Assembly (NCBI GenBank): GCA_036417435.1
Contig: CM070904.1
Coordinates: forward strand, 41,698,408-41,762,407
DNA length: 64,000 nucleotides
Reading direction: 5' to 3'
Source: Inia geoffrensis
Lineage: Eukaryota > Chordata > Mammalia > Artiodactyla > Iniidae
Made by a program: the position numbers and the translations under genes
Part shown: positions 1 through 11,480 of the stretch, in pieces
How positions within the stretch are numbered: the first letter of the stretch is position 1
Layout of the letters: each line of letters opens with the position of its first letter
The notes under the pieces: generated by a model
What the model saw: only the letters and a program-made list of their open reading frames with translations
The model's database searches: none
What the model was told of the DNA's origin: nothing

Positions 1-1482
1 TATTAAGGGCAGGTGAAATGGGTTTGACTGATTACCCACGGTTTCAGAACCATTGACTTAAGAAGGACTGAATGCAGGGTAGAGAGTCAAGTACCTTGGT
101 ACAAAGCCTGCCCCGTCACAAAACATTGTGACACGTTGTTTAAAGGCAGAGTTTTATAACCTGTTAGTTCTGAAGTTAATTTGGTAAGTAGGGTCTTCAT
201 ATTAACAACCACCAGTTGATGGATGGTTGATCCAGAAAGCCTAGAGTTGGAGTCTAACTTTGCTAACTTAGAGAACACCGAGCTAATCCCACGGGCAGTT
301 TTTGCTAGTCACTGTGCTACCTCCTAGAGGTTGGCAGGGCACAAGTGTGTGTCCCAGTCCATCATGTCGTACAGCTGTATGTCTAAGGGGAGGGCAGACA
401 GTTAAGACAAGTAATAATGACATTGTGAGAAGAGAGTTATGGAAAAGTTCAAGGGGTTGGGGAAAGCTGCAGCAGGAGGCCTGACTAATCTAGGAGGGTA
501 GAAAGCCTTCCTTTCAAAACTGATGTTTAAGCTGTTGATGAAAATAATTAATAAACAATCAATAATAAGAATAGAAAAGAGTTTTATTTGAGCCAAACTG
601 AAGACTAGCCTGGAAGCCTGCTTTCCAGATAACTCTTAGAAACTGCTGCAGAGAAGCAGAGTTTTCCGCACAGTTTTATATGTTTTCAGAACAAAGAATA
701 TCAAACAAGTCAGGGATACATTCCTTGAAGATTTCAAAAAAAAACACCAAAAACCAGATCAGCACATATACACCAAGTCGGCACAGCCTTAGCATCTGGA
801 AAGGGAGTCTTATCATTGAAGGACGACCAGCACTGGTGTCCCAAGAAGAGGGGAATTTCATCTTTATTTTTAACATGGACATTCTTTACTTCTGGTGTGC
901 CCTTTTCTCTAATAATTAAAGCAGATGTACAATGTATGCGTGACAGGCCACAAACAGGCTGCTTTAGTTAGCATAAAATTCAAGTTAACTCATGTATAAG
1001 ACAGAATGACTTCCCTATATCTCAATATGTGAAATTTTCTTTTATCAAAGCCAAAACCACAGGGATGAATAGGAAGATCCAAGTGAAAGTGGCTGTAGAA
1101 AGCATGTTAGGCAGCAAGAATAGTGTGTGTGAAGGATAAGCAAGAGAAAGGGAGCATTGACCCTGGTGGAAACACAATGAGTTCACTATGATTTGCACAT
1201 AAGTGTAGGGTAAAGGGAGACTGGGGAGAGATGGCGCTAGAGCATAGCAACTGGCATAAATAATTATTCAAAAAGTATCGATCAGTGAATATATCCATGG
1301 ATCAGATCAGTGACTTCTCAGGAGAGTCCAATTCCAACACCAAGGCTTTCTTGTTCAGCCACTCATTGACTAGTCACTAGGAGCCAGGTTGTAGAGAGTC
1401 TTATAAATTATTTTAAAGAATTTGTGTTTGAAATTTAAGATAGCTCTCCACCCATTCATCTATCCTATATATGCTTAAACAA

Positions 1483-1484
<2 letters not shown>
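1..1484. other. Mostly unique sequence, no gene seen
   Basis: No exon, RNA gene or clear transposon can be supported here. The open frames are short and unrelated to any family I recognise. The stretch from about 565 to 905 (TTTTATTTGAGCCAAACTGA, then AACTCTTAGAAACTGCTGCAGA) resembles the antisense end of an artiodactyl ERV LTR. That is a recollection of a sequence type only, so no separate element is called. Confidence 0.5.

Positions 1485-1521
<37 letters not shown>
1485..1521. repeat. (AT)n microsatellite
   Basis: An uninterrupted AT dinucleotide tract of about 18 units, directly visible. It sits just outside the end of the antisense L2 that begins near 1540. Confidence 0.95.
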
Positions 1522-1522
<1 letters not shown>

Positions 1523-2154
1523 TTATTTAACAAATACTTTAAGTGTCTATTATGTGGCTGGCACTGTAGTAAGAACTAGCTTTCTATGAGGGAAGAGACA
1601 TTTCCTGCCTTTGTGAAATTTACGAAGAAGGTCGAGAAATGGACAATAAGTAAGTAAAGAAACAACTAAGCAATACTGCTATCAGTATAATGAAGAAACA
1701 AGCCTTCTTATAGTGGTAGCGATTAATAACAGGTAACCCACCTAGGTAAGGTGGGGTAGGAGATTTCTCTGAGGAATTATAACTTACGCTAATAAGTGAA
1801 GGATAAGAAGGGAGGCAGCTACGTGAAGAGCGGGATGAAGAAGATTCTAGGTAAAGGAACAATATATGTACAGGCCAGAGGAGAGACATATGTTGGGAAG
1901 TATGAGGGAATGAAAGACAGCCACTGTGGTTGGAGTGTAAAAGGAAGGGAGAGTGATTGGAGGTGAAGTTGAAGGTTTACCACGTCATAGATGACTTTCA
2001 GGCAACAGTAAGGCTTTAGATTTCATTTGAAGAGCAATGAGAAGTTATTGAAAGTTTAAACAGAAAGTAACATGACCTGCTATATTACCTTTATGCTTTA
2101 GGTTTTTAAAGATTATTCTAACTGCTGTATGGGGAATTGATTTCCAATAGAGAG

Positions 2155-2533
2155 CTCAGGCTGGTATAACAAGATACCACAGACTGGGGGGCTTAAACAA
2201 CAGACATTTATTTTCTCACAGTTCTGGAGGCTGGAAGTCCAAGACCAAGGTGTCAGAGGGTGGGGCTCTGGTCAGGCCTCTCTTTCTAGCTTGCAGATGG
2301 CCACCTTCTTGCTGTGTCCTCTCATTTCTTTCCTTCTGCATGTGCAGAAAGGGAGAAATTTGGTATCTCTTCCCCTTCCTATAACAACACTAGTCTTGAT
2401 GGATTAGGACCTCAGCCTTATGACCTCATTTAACCTTAATTATCTCCTTAAAGGCCTCATGTCCAAACACAGTCATGTTGGGGGTTGGGACTCCAACATA
2501 TGAATTTTGGGGACACAATTCAGCCCATAACAA
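2155..2533 (-). mobile_element. MLT1/MST-type MaLR solo LTR, antisense
   Basis: The plus strand reads in reverse as a MaLR LTR. It has 'accacagactggggggctta' and 'aacagacatttattttctca' (complement of the LTR's AATAAA-type 3' part) at one end. At the other end it has 'aacatatgaattttggggac' and 'acaattcagcccataac', the complement of the usual TGTTATGGGCTGAATTG start. It lies inside the antisense L2 and so is younger than it. I could not define a clean target-site duplication. Confidence 0.85.
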
Positions 2534-3082
2534 GATGAGAGATCAAGAAGAGAAATGAAAAGACACAAGTATGCTAGAAGCATGACTGTGACTTGGAGCA
2601 ATTAATGCTAGCGTGTTAGAGAAAAGTAGATGAACTCAAGAAATGCTTAGAGGTAGAAACATTAGAACTTGTAAATGGTTTGGATGTGGGAGGTGATGAC
2701 ACTGCTAAGGTGGAAAAGCCAAGGAGAGGACAGACTTGGAAGAGGATAGCAAGTGTACAGTGTTGGAATCGTTATATCTGACAAATCTGTGAGCCACTAA
2801 AGTGGAGATGTTTGACAGTTAGATATAAAGACTGGAACTCAGAAGAGAGACTTGGAGAGAAGATACAAATTTGGGAATCATTGGCCTAAAAACTGTCACT
2901 GATGGTGCTGTAGTGTATGAGGATCTCCAAAAGAGAAAGCCCGCCGCACGGTAACATTTAACGGATTGGGAGAGAAAGGGGCATCTAAAAATTGAATGAA
3001 GAAACAGACAGAGAGGCAAGAATAAAACCAGAAAAGTGTGTTTCTAGAGGTGGAGAGAGTTTTTAAAAGGGGTATGTATCTG

Positions 3083-3612
3083 TGTTGGAGCACCCAAGAC
3101 CATCCCCAGGTTCAATAATTCTCTAGAAGGACTCACAGGGCTCAGCATGTAGCTGTACTCATGACCATGACTTATTACAGTGAAAGGACATGAAACAAAA
3201 TCAGCAAAGGGAAAAGGCACATGAATGAAATTCAAAGGAAACTAGGCACAAGCTTCCCAGTGTTCTCTCCTGGGAGCAGTCACACAGGACATGCCTAATT
3301 CCCCCAGAAGCTGTGACAACACTAGTGAAATGCGGCCAACCAGGGTAGCTCATTAGAGACTCCACGGCCAGAGGTTTTCTTGGAGGCTGGTCAGGTAGGC
3401 ACCCTCTGCATGGTGCAATCAAAATGCCAGGGTCCCTGCAGGAAAGCAGGTGTTCAGCGTGAATCCTGCTGCCTGCACAGACAGCTTAGGTATAGGGAGC
3501 CACTCGTATTAGTTCTGGGAGTGGTAGGAACCCTCCTGAAATCCAAGTTCCCCAGATGCTTCCCAAGGGCCAACCTTGCAAACAGGCCTTCCTAAGGATA
3601 AGCAGTCAGACC
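3083..3612 (-). mobile_element. Old solo LTR, probably ERVL-class, antisense
   Basis: This block interrupts the L2 homology, which resumes at about 3640. It contains 'ccccaggttcaataattctc', 'ggactcacagggctcagcat', 'gacttattacagtgaaagga' and 'gggccaaccttgcaaacagg', an order I associate with a common mammalian LTR family. Complemented, 'cttattac' gives a polyadenylation-like signal, which suggests the minus orientation. The subfamily is unassigned and the termini are approximate. Confidence 0.55.
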
Positions 3613-4599
3613 TGTTTTTTTAACTCTTTTCTGCACAGCGACAAAGAGTAAGATGTTGTTTATGAGGGTCAAAGCTAGAAGGAGCTAAGAGCCTGATTAA
3701 ATAATGTGACAAGGCTCTTACTGGTGATGTAAAGTGGTCTCTGCATAGGGTAGGGTAAGCTAGTTTGCCATGGGTTGAGGCATAAGCAAGGGTTAAAAAA
3801 TTGAAAATAGTCAGTGTAGAAAATTCTGTCCAGAAAGATTTGGCTGTGAAGGGGAGCACAGAATGCGTAGCAGCTAGGAGGGAAAGTTGGGTAAGTGTGT
3901 TTGTTTTTAAACAAGGAAGTCTGGAGCATATTGCAAACATAGTATGTACAAGTTGGTAGAGAAGGAGAGGTTAAAGGTACCAAAAAGAAAGAAGATAATC
4001 AAATGAATGACAGTTCTGAGGAGGCATCAGTGTACCAGACGGAAGACTGGCCTTAGACTGGAAGAGGGGCTTTGCTTTCATTTTGACAAAAGGCGAGGCA
4101 CAACAGGTGGGTTTAGGGGCAGCGAGATTTGAGGTTTTCCTAAGAAGCTGAAATAGTTTGCTTCTGTTAGCATTTGTTTACTCAGTGAAATAGAAGACTA
4201 GATTTTCTGCCGTGAGTCCCACAGAGGTAAGTGCTGGAAGATTAAAGAAAATGGGACAGAGTTGAGTACAGAAACACTCTGTAGAAGTGACAGTCTGGTT
4301 AAGGTTGGTGACCACAAATTTATAACTGCAGTGGATGCCTAGTTGGAGGACTTCTTCAGAGAAAATTGAGAAGGAAGAGGTTTGTAGTGGGGATAGGCTA
4401 TAATTCCACTTAGGAAACCGTATGGAGATGATGTGGCACTTAGAAAAGTTAACAGATGTGGACCCAAAGCAGCTCTGAAAAGGTTAAGGTGGGAAGCAGG
4501 GAGGTAAATCTTTTAAAAAATTTAAAAGAGGTTTTATTCTGACTTGGCTTTCTTGTCTTTCATCTCAGAAAAAGGTGGTGGAGGGAGGGGAGGATTGGT

Positions 4600-4815
4600 A
4601 GTTTGGGACTAGCAGATGCAAACTATCATATATAGGATGGATAAACAACAAGGTCCTACTGTATAACACAGGGAACTCTATTCAGTATTCTGTGATAAAC
4701 CATAATGGAAAAGAATATGAAAAAGAATATATATGTATAACTGAATCACTTTGCTGTAGAGCAGCAATTAATACAACATTGTAAGATCAACTATACTTCA
4801 GTAAAACTTTTTTGA
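4600..4815 (+). mobile_element. L1 3'-end fragment (5' truncated)
   Basis: Carries the cetartiodactyl L1 3' UTR landmarks in sense order: 'ggtcctactgtataacacag', 'ggaactctattcagtattct', 'aaaagaatatatatgtataa', 'ctgaatcactttgctgtaga' and 'ctatacttcagtaaaac'. Only about 0.2 kb of 3' UTR remains and there is no ORF2 sequence. Confidence 0.85.
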
Positions 4816-4888
4816 GATACATAGAAAAAGATGGGGGATCTGGGAGTTCAATTCGATCCAAACAACATTTACCGAGCACTTGTTATAT

Positions 4889-5030
4889 AACCTAGTTTTA
4901 TTTCTTTATTATAATCACATTTATCTCCTCACAGGCCCTAAAGGAAACCATACTGCTTTTGACTATCATGTCTTTTGTTCCCTTTTCTGAAATGATTGAC
5001 AAGTTGATGTCCCATAACTAGAATATTCTT
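4889..5030 (+). repeat. Left arm of a 142 bp inverted duplication
   Basis: Aligned by hand, this segment matches the reverse complement of 6925-7068 with seven mismatches and one 2 bp indel, about 95% identity. 4909-4970 is a 62 bp run without mismatch. Homology starts abruptly at 'aacctagtttta' and stops after 'gaatattctt'. It matches no transposon family I know. Just upstream, 'aacatttaccgagcacttgt' looks like the end of an antisense L2 or MIR. Confidence 0.9.
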
Positions 5031-5268
5031 CTATGGTCTGGATAGTAAAGATGCGGTCGTAGAGGGAGATTATTTTGTATTATAAAATAAACAATAGTTT
5101 CATTTATGTATAAAAAATAAAATTCGAAAAAACACAATAGTTTCATTTACCATGGCATAAAAAGAGATAATTAAATCAAAAGTAAAAGGGATAGCTTTAA
5201 TTATCTGCTCTCCCATAGGGATAATAATAATAATAATGTTTTACATTATTTGGAAAGAGTATGATATT
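5031..5268. other. Unique AT-rich spacer with a short direct repeat
   Basis: No gene or transposon is recognised. The 16-mer ACAATAGTTTCATTTA occurs at 5091-5106 and again at 5134-5149, a small local duplication. An (AAT)n tract lies near 5221-5236, next to the SINE. Confidence 0.6.
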
Positions 5269-5475
5269 ATGTTTTTGTTTTTGCGGTACACGGGCCTCTC
5301 ACTGTTGTGGCCTCTCCCGTTGCGGAGCACAGGCTCTGGACGCGCAGGCTCAGCGGCCATGGCTCACAGGCCCAGCCGCTCCGCGGCACGTGGAATCTTC
5401 CCGGACCAGGGCACAAACCCGTGTCCCCTGCATCGGCAGGCGGACTCCCAACCACTGCGCCACCAGGGAAGCCCT
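5269..5475 (-). mobile_element. Cetacean-type tRNA-derived SINE
   Basis: T-rich end on the left (complement of the A tail), then the shared body, ending at the tRNA-like head '...gccaccagggaagccc'. Flanked by a 17 bp target-site duplication with one mismatch: ggaaagagtatgatatt at 5252-5268 and ggaaatagtatgatatt at 5476-5492. That shows L1-type retroposition into this spot. Confidence 0.95.
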
Positions 5476-5492
5476 GGAAATAGTATGATATT

Positions 5493-6529
5493 TTCCTAGA
5501 GTTCCCTTGTGATTATATACAAAACATTCTGGCTTTATATTATTCAGGTTGTATATTCTAACTTCTCATAGTTCATTATAATGCATCTTACTAATCAGTT
5601 ATTTCCTTACTCTACAGCCATTCAAGTTTTATTTGTTGGGCTTGTTATAGATAGTACACATTATAGAAGCAATGCTAGGAGTTGCTATTTCCTCTATTTT
5701 AGTAAAGCTGGGCTTTCATGAGGTGTCTGGCTGATACACTGCCCAGAATTTAGATGACAATATCAAGCTCTCATTTGAAAATGAGGATCTAGACTTTGCT
5801 AAAAATGCCACAATACTATGGCAGTCTGGACTGACAAGAGAACAAAAAGCTATTTTTAACATTCATTTTATGGTGATGTTATTCTTGAATATGTAGACAT
5901 ATTCTGATGAGGGCATTTCCATTTTAAACTTAGGGAAAGTCTTGAGTGTAGAAATAAATTGAAAAAATAGTGTAACATTTCATTTGTGTTTCTCATTCAA
6001 TCTCAGCAACCCAAAAAAGAGAAATATTCTAAAATCAGATGCACCAAAATTCATGTGGAAGAAATAAAAACTTCTACAATGACACTGTGTTTATCTGTTT
6101 AGCTGACATCCTAAGAAGCAGACTGTCACAGATCGATCACACTGCATTTAATAAATATGTATGTTCCTAAACATTTTAATGCAACAACTATATAGTTAGG
6201 GCCACTGTATACCAAGAACAATACTAACATCGATAGAAGATACAAAGGAAGCACGGTCTATGCCTCCTGGAATATAATCGTGCAGAGGAAAAGTGAAATG
6301 CATGACATTTTTGATGAGTGCAAGACAAGCTGAATAAAAGCCTGAATAAGTGGCAGAGAAAGGCTTGAGTAGGGAGTGATTACTCTGGCCTGTAAGATCC
6401 AGTTATTATTCCAGGAAGCAGTGGCTCCAGAATAATGCTCCTGCATAAACTCTGCCATGATTGAGCCATTTCCATCTCTGGCTTAATCCTCATCCATTCC
6501 CTCATATGAAACTTCTGGATTAGGCTACA
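5493..6529. other. Unique sequence; possible antisense L2 remnant near 6180-6450
   Basis: No coding signal is visible. Around 6200-6450, 'gggccactgtataccaagaa' followed by 'gtgaaatgcatgaca' and 'ggcagagaaaggcttgagta' has the order of an antisense L2 3' end. The match is too weak to call firmly. Confidence 0.4.
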
Positions 6530-6924
6530 GACTACTTGTTATCCCCAAACCCCATTTGGTTTGATGCCTCCATGAGTTGCACTTGCTACTCCTTCTGCCT
6601 AGAAAGCTGTACCCAACTCTTCACCCTATATTGACCGCAAATTTCTAGCCGTTCAAAAGCAACTCAAACATCATTTACTCCGGGATGCTTCTCAGACCCC
6701 ACTTGACTGGATCAGGAAACCCCTTTTGTGTGTTGTTAAGATATCTGCCTTTACCTCTGTCCTAGAAGTTACCACAATGTCCTGAAATTGCCTTCTTCTT
6801 GACGGTCTGTAAGCTCATCAAAGGCAGCATATCCTTGGTATATAAATGGGCTCCATCACCAGCCCCTAGAATGATGCCTGGCACCTCAAGGGTACTCCAA
6901 AAAATTATCACATGGTTGAATGAT
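6530..6924 (+). mobile_element. L2 3'-end fragment
   Basis: Sense-strand L2 3' UTR order: 'cttctgcctagaaagctgta', 'agcaactcaaacatcattta', 'cttctcagaccccacttga', 'gtctgtaagctcatcaaagg' and 'aatgatgcctggcacctcaa'. The element ends where the inverted duplicate begins. Confidence 0.7.
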
Positions 6925-7068
6925 AAGAATATTCTAGTTAAACGGGACATTAACTTGTCAATCGTTTCAGAAAAGTGAACAAAAGGCATGATAGTCAAAA
7001 GCAGTATGGTTTCCTTTAGGGCCTGTGAGGAGATAAATGTGATTATAACAAATAAATAAAACTAGGTT
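6925..7068 (-). repeat. Right arm of the 142-144 bp inverted duplication
   Basis: Reverse-complement partner of 4889-5030, about 1.9 kb away. It abuts the 3' end of an L2, whereas the left arm does not share that neighbour. The duplicated unit is therefore not simply a shared L2 terminus. Confidence 0.9.
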
Positions 7069-8056
7069 CTATGGAAAAACTAGGATGACACATATAAATT
7101 GTGGAAAAACGATATAAACATAATTTTTTGGATGTGTAGGTACTATCTGCTAATCATTCCTGAATTCAGTAACCCATTTACTCCTCAAATAACTTTGCTG
7201 TGCAAGTATTATGATTGGTTACAGGCACTTTCTACTTTAAAATTGTCTAAATTCTATCATATTCAGTCGAATTTGATCAATATTTTCATTACAAAACAAT
7301 ACGTACACATAACGGTATAAAATGCAGTGAAAAAAGCCATGACATGGTTGCTATTCTCACTTACTTCACAGCTAACCTCACACTTGTAACTATTTGCATT
7401 TTTAGATTTCTAGCGGTTAACCATATTTTAATAATACAGCTGTGAGTCCATTGCTTGATATACCATCTTAGGATAGTGGTCTTTTCTTCAGCTATTGAAG
7501 ACTAAAAATTCAGTTCACCACCCACCAAGTCTTTCCCTTTATTCTAAGTTTTGAGAGAGACTATTTTAGTTCTACACATTTCATTAAAGTATACATAAAA
7601 TACCTGGGCCAGTACTTTTGTTCCATCAACTTTAAACCTAACAAAGAGAAGAAAATTCATACACCAATCTACTCTACTCTCTCCACACCCTCTTTCCTCC
7701 TGTACCATTATTGGAGTTTCAAGACTTAGGAAATTTACTTTATAGTATAAAACCAAAATTCAGATACCTCACAGTTTTTCTAAAAATCAGAATGCCAATA
7801 AACAGTATTAATATTTTGACTAATTACTACTCCTTTTGGAACCAAGTAGTGTGCGTGAACCCACAGAAAGAAATATAATTCAACATCATGTAGAATATGT
7901 GGATGAAAAGAGAATGCGCCTCTCATTAATCAAAATAATTATCTTTTACAATTTTCTATCAATTGTTCAAAGCATGCCACGTTTTGTTTTGCTGTATATT
8001 TCAAGCATGACCTTCTTGTACAGATCTTTGTTTGTCTGACGGTTTGCAATCACACC
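7069..8056. other. Unique AT-rich sequence, nothing recognised
   Basis: Short open frames of 60-73 codons on both strands have no recognisable domain. No simple repeat longer than a few units and no transposon landmark is visible. Confidence 0.6.
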
Positions 8057-8063
8057 TCTTCTC

Positions 8064-8452
8064 TTTTTTTTTTAAGATTTATCTATTATTTTATTCATGT
8101 TATCTTTGGCTGCGTCAGGTCTTAGTTGAGGCACGCACGATCTTTGTTGAGGCACGAGGGACCTTTTGTTGTGGTGCGTGGGCTTCTCTCTAGTTGTGGC
8201 GGGTGGGCTTTCTCTTCTCTAGTCGTGGTGCGCAGGCTCCAGGGTGAGTGGGCTCTGTAGTTTGCAGCACGCAGGCTCTCCAGTTGAGGCGTGCGAGCTC
8301 ACTAGTTTTGGCACATGGGCTCAGTAGTTGTGGCACGCGGGCTTAATTGCCCTGTGGCATGTGGGATGTTAGTTCCCTGACCAGGGATCTAACCCGCATC
8401 CCCTGCATTGTAAGGTGGATTCTTTACCACTGGACCACCAGGGAAAAGTCCC
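8064..8452 (-). mobile_element. Older, longer CHR-type SINE
   Basis: T-rich left end. The body has recurring 'gtggtgcgtgggctt'-like units and ends in the tRNA-like head '...ccactggaccaccagggaaa'. It is longer and more diverged than the common 200 bp SINEs. A 9 bp duplication TCTTCTCTT occurs at 8057-8065 and 8458-8466, consistent with retroposition. Confidence 0.85.
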
Positions 8453-8466
8453 ATGTTTCTTCTCTT

Positions 8467-9044
8467 GATTAAAAGAAATCATGTTTTCTTTATAGCATCA
8501 CTGAAATCTTCCAACTTTTAAGTAGTTATATTTGATGAATAAGGCCACTTCCATCTTTTAGTCAGTCTTCTTTGTACTGGCTTTTCCTCTCCCCAGAACA
8601 GCCATAACCCAGAAAAAGGCCTGGATCCTGGGGTGAAGACATTGTGGACCAGTCATAGCTCTTTAACCTGTAACTTAAGCATGTGGCATCATTTGTTATC
8701 TCAGCATTATGTAGCCCATTCTGACTGATACGGGCTTGATATGCATGGCTGAGATTTTTTTTAAAGTAATTTTGAATTACTATTCCAGCATCTAATACTT
8801 TTGAGGAAAGGCTTGATACCAATTTAACTATTATTTATTTGCTATTGAGATATTTTCTCAAGAAAATTTAAGATCTTGTCTTTATCTTTGGTGTTCTGAA
8901 CTTTCACAAGGATGTGTCTAGGTATCAACCTTGTTTCATTCATACTTCAATTAAACATTTCTGATTCCCTCTAATTCCAATAAATTTTCTTATCTTCCTC
9001 CTTCTTCATTAATTAATTCCTCCTTAATTTCCCTTCTTTCTTCT
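8467..9044. other. Unclear; possible antisense L1M remnant
   Basis: 'ctttggtgttctgaactttc' and 'aaggatgtgtctaggtatca' resemble an antisense segment of old L1 elements. Nothing else is recognisable and the T-rich right end merges into the next L1 tail. Confidence 0.35.
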
Positions 9045-9481
9045 TTTTTTTTCTTTTTTAAATTGAAGTGTAACTGATGTACAAAATCATGTAAGTTACA
9101 CATATACAATACAGTGATTCACAATTTTAAAAGTCATATTCCATTTATAGCTATTATAAAATATTGGCTGTATTCCCTGTGTTGTACAATATATCCTTGT
9201 ACCTTATTTTATACAAAACAGCTTGTACCTCTTAATCCTATACCTCTGTGTTGCCCCTCTCCTCTTCCTTCTCCCCACTGGTAACCACTAGTTTGTTCTC
9301 TGTGAGTCTGTTTCTTTTGTGTTATATTCAGTGGTTTATGTTTTTAGATTCCACATATACGTGATATCAGACAGTATTTGTCTTTCTCTATCTGACTTAT
9401 TTTAGTTGGTGTAATACCATCCAAGTCCATCCATGTTGTTGCAAATGGCAAAATTTCTTTTTTATGGCTGAATAGTATTCC

Positions 9482-9522
<41 letters not shown>

Positions 9523-11090
9523 ACACATCTTCTTTATCCATTCATCTGTTGATGGACACTTAGGTTGCTTCCATGTACTGACAATTACAAATAATGTTGC
9601 TACAAAGATTGTGGTGTATGTATCTTTTTGAATTAGTGTTTTTGTTTTTTTCAGATATATACCCAGGAGTGGAATTTCTGGATCACATGGTAGTTGAATT
9701 TGTAGTTTTATGCCTCCATACTGTTTTCCACAGTGGCTGCACCAATTTACATTCCCACCAACAGTATATGAGGGTTCCCTTTTTTCCACATCCTTACCAA
9801 CATGTTATTTGTGCTCTTTTTGATGATGGCCATTCTGATAGGTGTGAGGTGATAGCTCATTGTGGTTTTGACTTGCATTTCTCTGATGATTAGTGATGTT
9901 GAGCGTCTTTTCATGTGCCTGTTGGCCATCTGCATGTCCATTTTGGAAAAATGTCTATTCAAGTCTTCTGCCCATTTTTTTAAATCAGATTTTTGTTTTT
10001 TGATGTAGAGTTGTATGAACTGTTTATATTTGTTGGATATTAGCCCCTTATCGGTCAAATCATTTGCAAATATTTTCTCCCATTCTGTAGGTTGTCTTTT
10101 TGTTTTGTCAAAGGTTTCCTTTGCTGTGCAAAAACTTTTAAGTTTAATTAGGTCCCATTAAGTCATTTTTTGCTTTTATTTCCTTTGCTTTAGGAGATAG
10201 ATCCAAAAAGATACTGCTGCAATTTATGTCAAAGAGTGTTCTACCTATGTTCTTCTCTAGGATTGTTATGGTATGTGGTCTTACACTTAGGTCTTTAATT
10301 CATTTTGAGTCTATTTTTGTATATGGTGTTAGAGAATATTCTATTTTCATTCTTTTACATGTAGTTGTCCAGTTTTCCCAGCATCACTTATTGAAGAGAC
10401 TGTCTTTTATCCACTGTATATTCTTGCCTCATTTGTCATAGATTAATTGACCATAAGTGTGTGGGTTTACTTCTGCTCTCTGTTCTGTTCCACTGATCTA
10501 TGTATCTCTTTTTGTGCCAGTACCATACTGTTTTGATTACTGTAACTTTGTAGTGTATTCTGAAGTCAGGGAGTGTGATACTCCAGCTCCATTCTTCTTT
10601 CTCAAGATTGTTTTGGCTATTCGATGACTTTTGTGTTTCCATACAAATTTTAAAATTATTTGTTCTAGTTCTGTGAAAAAACTTTAATGATGGTAATTCT
10701 TCCAATCCAAGAACATGGTATATTTTTCCATCTGTTTGTGTTGTCTTCAATTTCTTTCATCCGTGTCTTACAGTTTTCTGAGTACAGGTCTTTTACCTCC
10801 TTAGGTAGATTTATTCCTAGGTATCTTACTGTGATAGCAAATGGGATTGTTTCCTGAATTTCTCTTTCTGATAGTTTGTTGTTAGTATATAGAAATGCAA
10901 CAGATTTCTCTATATTAATTTTGTATCCTGCAACTTTACCAAATTTGTTGATGAGCTTGAGTAGTTTTCTGGTGGCATCTTTAGGATTGTCTACATATAG
11001 TAACACGTCATCTGCAAACAGTGACACTTTTACTTCTTCCTTTCTGTTTTCGATTCCTTTTAATTTCTTTTCCTTTTCTGATTCCTGTGT
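9045..11090 (-). mobile_element. 5'-truncated L1, antisense (about 2 kb)
   Basis: Read on the minus strand it runs from the reverse-transcriptase domain to the 3' UTR and A tail. The RT active-site block FADDVLLY lies near 11000-11030, followed by the conserved '[20 protein letters not shown]' segment. Downstream come the C-terminal domain and the 'MEYYSAIKK' end (near 9440-9480) with stops and frameshifts. The A tail is the T-rich tract at 9045-9060. The 5' end stops inside ORF2, typical of incomplete reverse transcription. No clear target-site duplication was found. It is not a functional gene. Confidence 0.9.
9485..9520. repeat. (GT)n microsatellite inside L1 3' region
   Basis: About 18 GT units, directly visible, placed where L1 relatives in this window read 'ccattgtgtatatg'. 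It therefore grew from the L1 sequence after insertion. Confidence 0.95.
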
Positions 11091-11224
11091 CCATGTATCT
11101 CAGGCTGCTCTCTTGCTTAGGAAGTTACCAAATTAGTTTTTCTGAATATTGAATAAAACTATGAATCTGTTCATTACTAGATGAAATTTTTTAATTATAC
11201 TAAGATATTTAGGCAAGAATGATA

Positions 11225-11480
11225 TAAGAAGGGAAGGAAAGAGGACTAACATTCGCTGATCACCTACTGAGTGCCAAGAACTGAGTGAGAGAGATTCTTT
11301 ATTTGCATAACCTCATTTAACCTGTACAATAACTCTGTTAGGTGTCACTATCTCCAATTTATAAAGGTATATATTGGGGCTCAGGGAGTTTAAATAAATT
11401 GTCCATGTCATAGGACTAATAAGTTGTAAAACCAACTCTGGATGTGTCTGGCTTCAAATCATCTGCCAGTTCCTTCACAG
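11225..11480 (-). mobile_element. MIR SINE remnant, antisense
   Basis: Antisense MIR order: 'gatcacctactgagtgccaa', 'cataacctcatttaacctgt', 'acaataactctgttaggtgt', 'ctccaatttataaaggtata' and 'gctcagggagtttaaataaa'. Strongly diverged, as expected for this ancient family. Confidence 0.8.

Larger units (their letters stand above)
1540..4500 (-). mobile_element. Old L2 LINE, antisense, broken by two LTRs
   Basis: The plus strand reads as the complement of the L2 reverse-transcriptase region and 3' end. Landmarks in order are the 'cactgtagtaagaactagct' block, 'acatgacctgctatat...attctaactgctgt' near 2070-2130, 'gatataaag...aaatttgggaatcattggcc' near 2822-2887, and 'actcagtgaaatagaagacta' near 4180-4200. 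On the minus strand, fragments of the L2 RT region around the DSQIYIS block survive near 2820-2890, with stops and frameshifts. It is interrupted at about 2155-2533 and 3083-3612. The call rests on remembered L2 order over almost 3 kb, so the family is fairly secure and the ends are not. Confidence 0.7.

Noticed and set aside
9344..9541. His-Thr repeat protein frames
   Set aside because: These are readings of the (GT)n microsatellite inside an L1.
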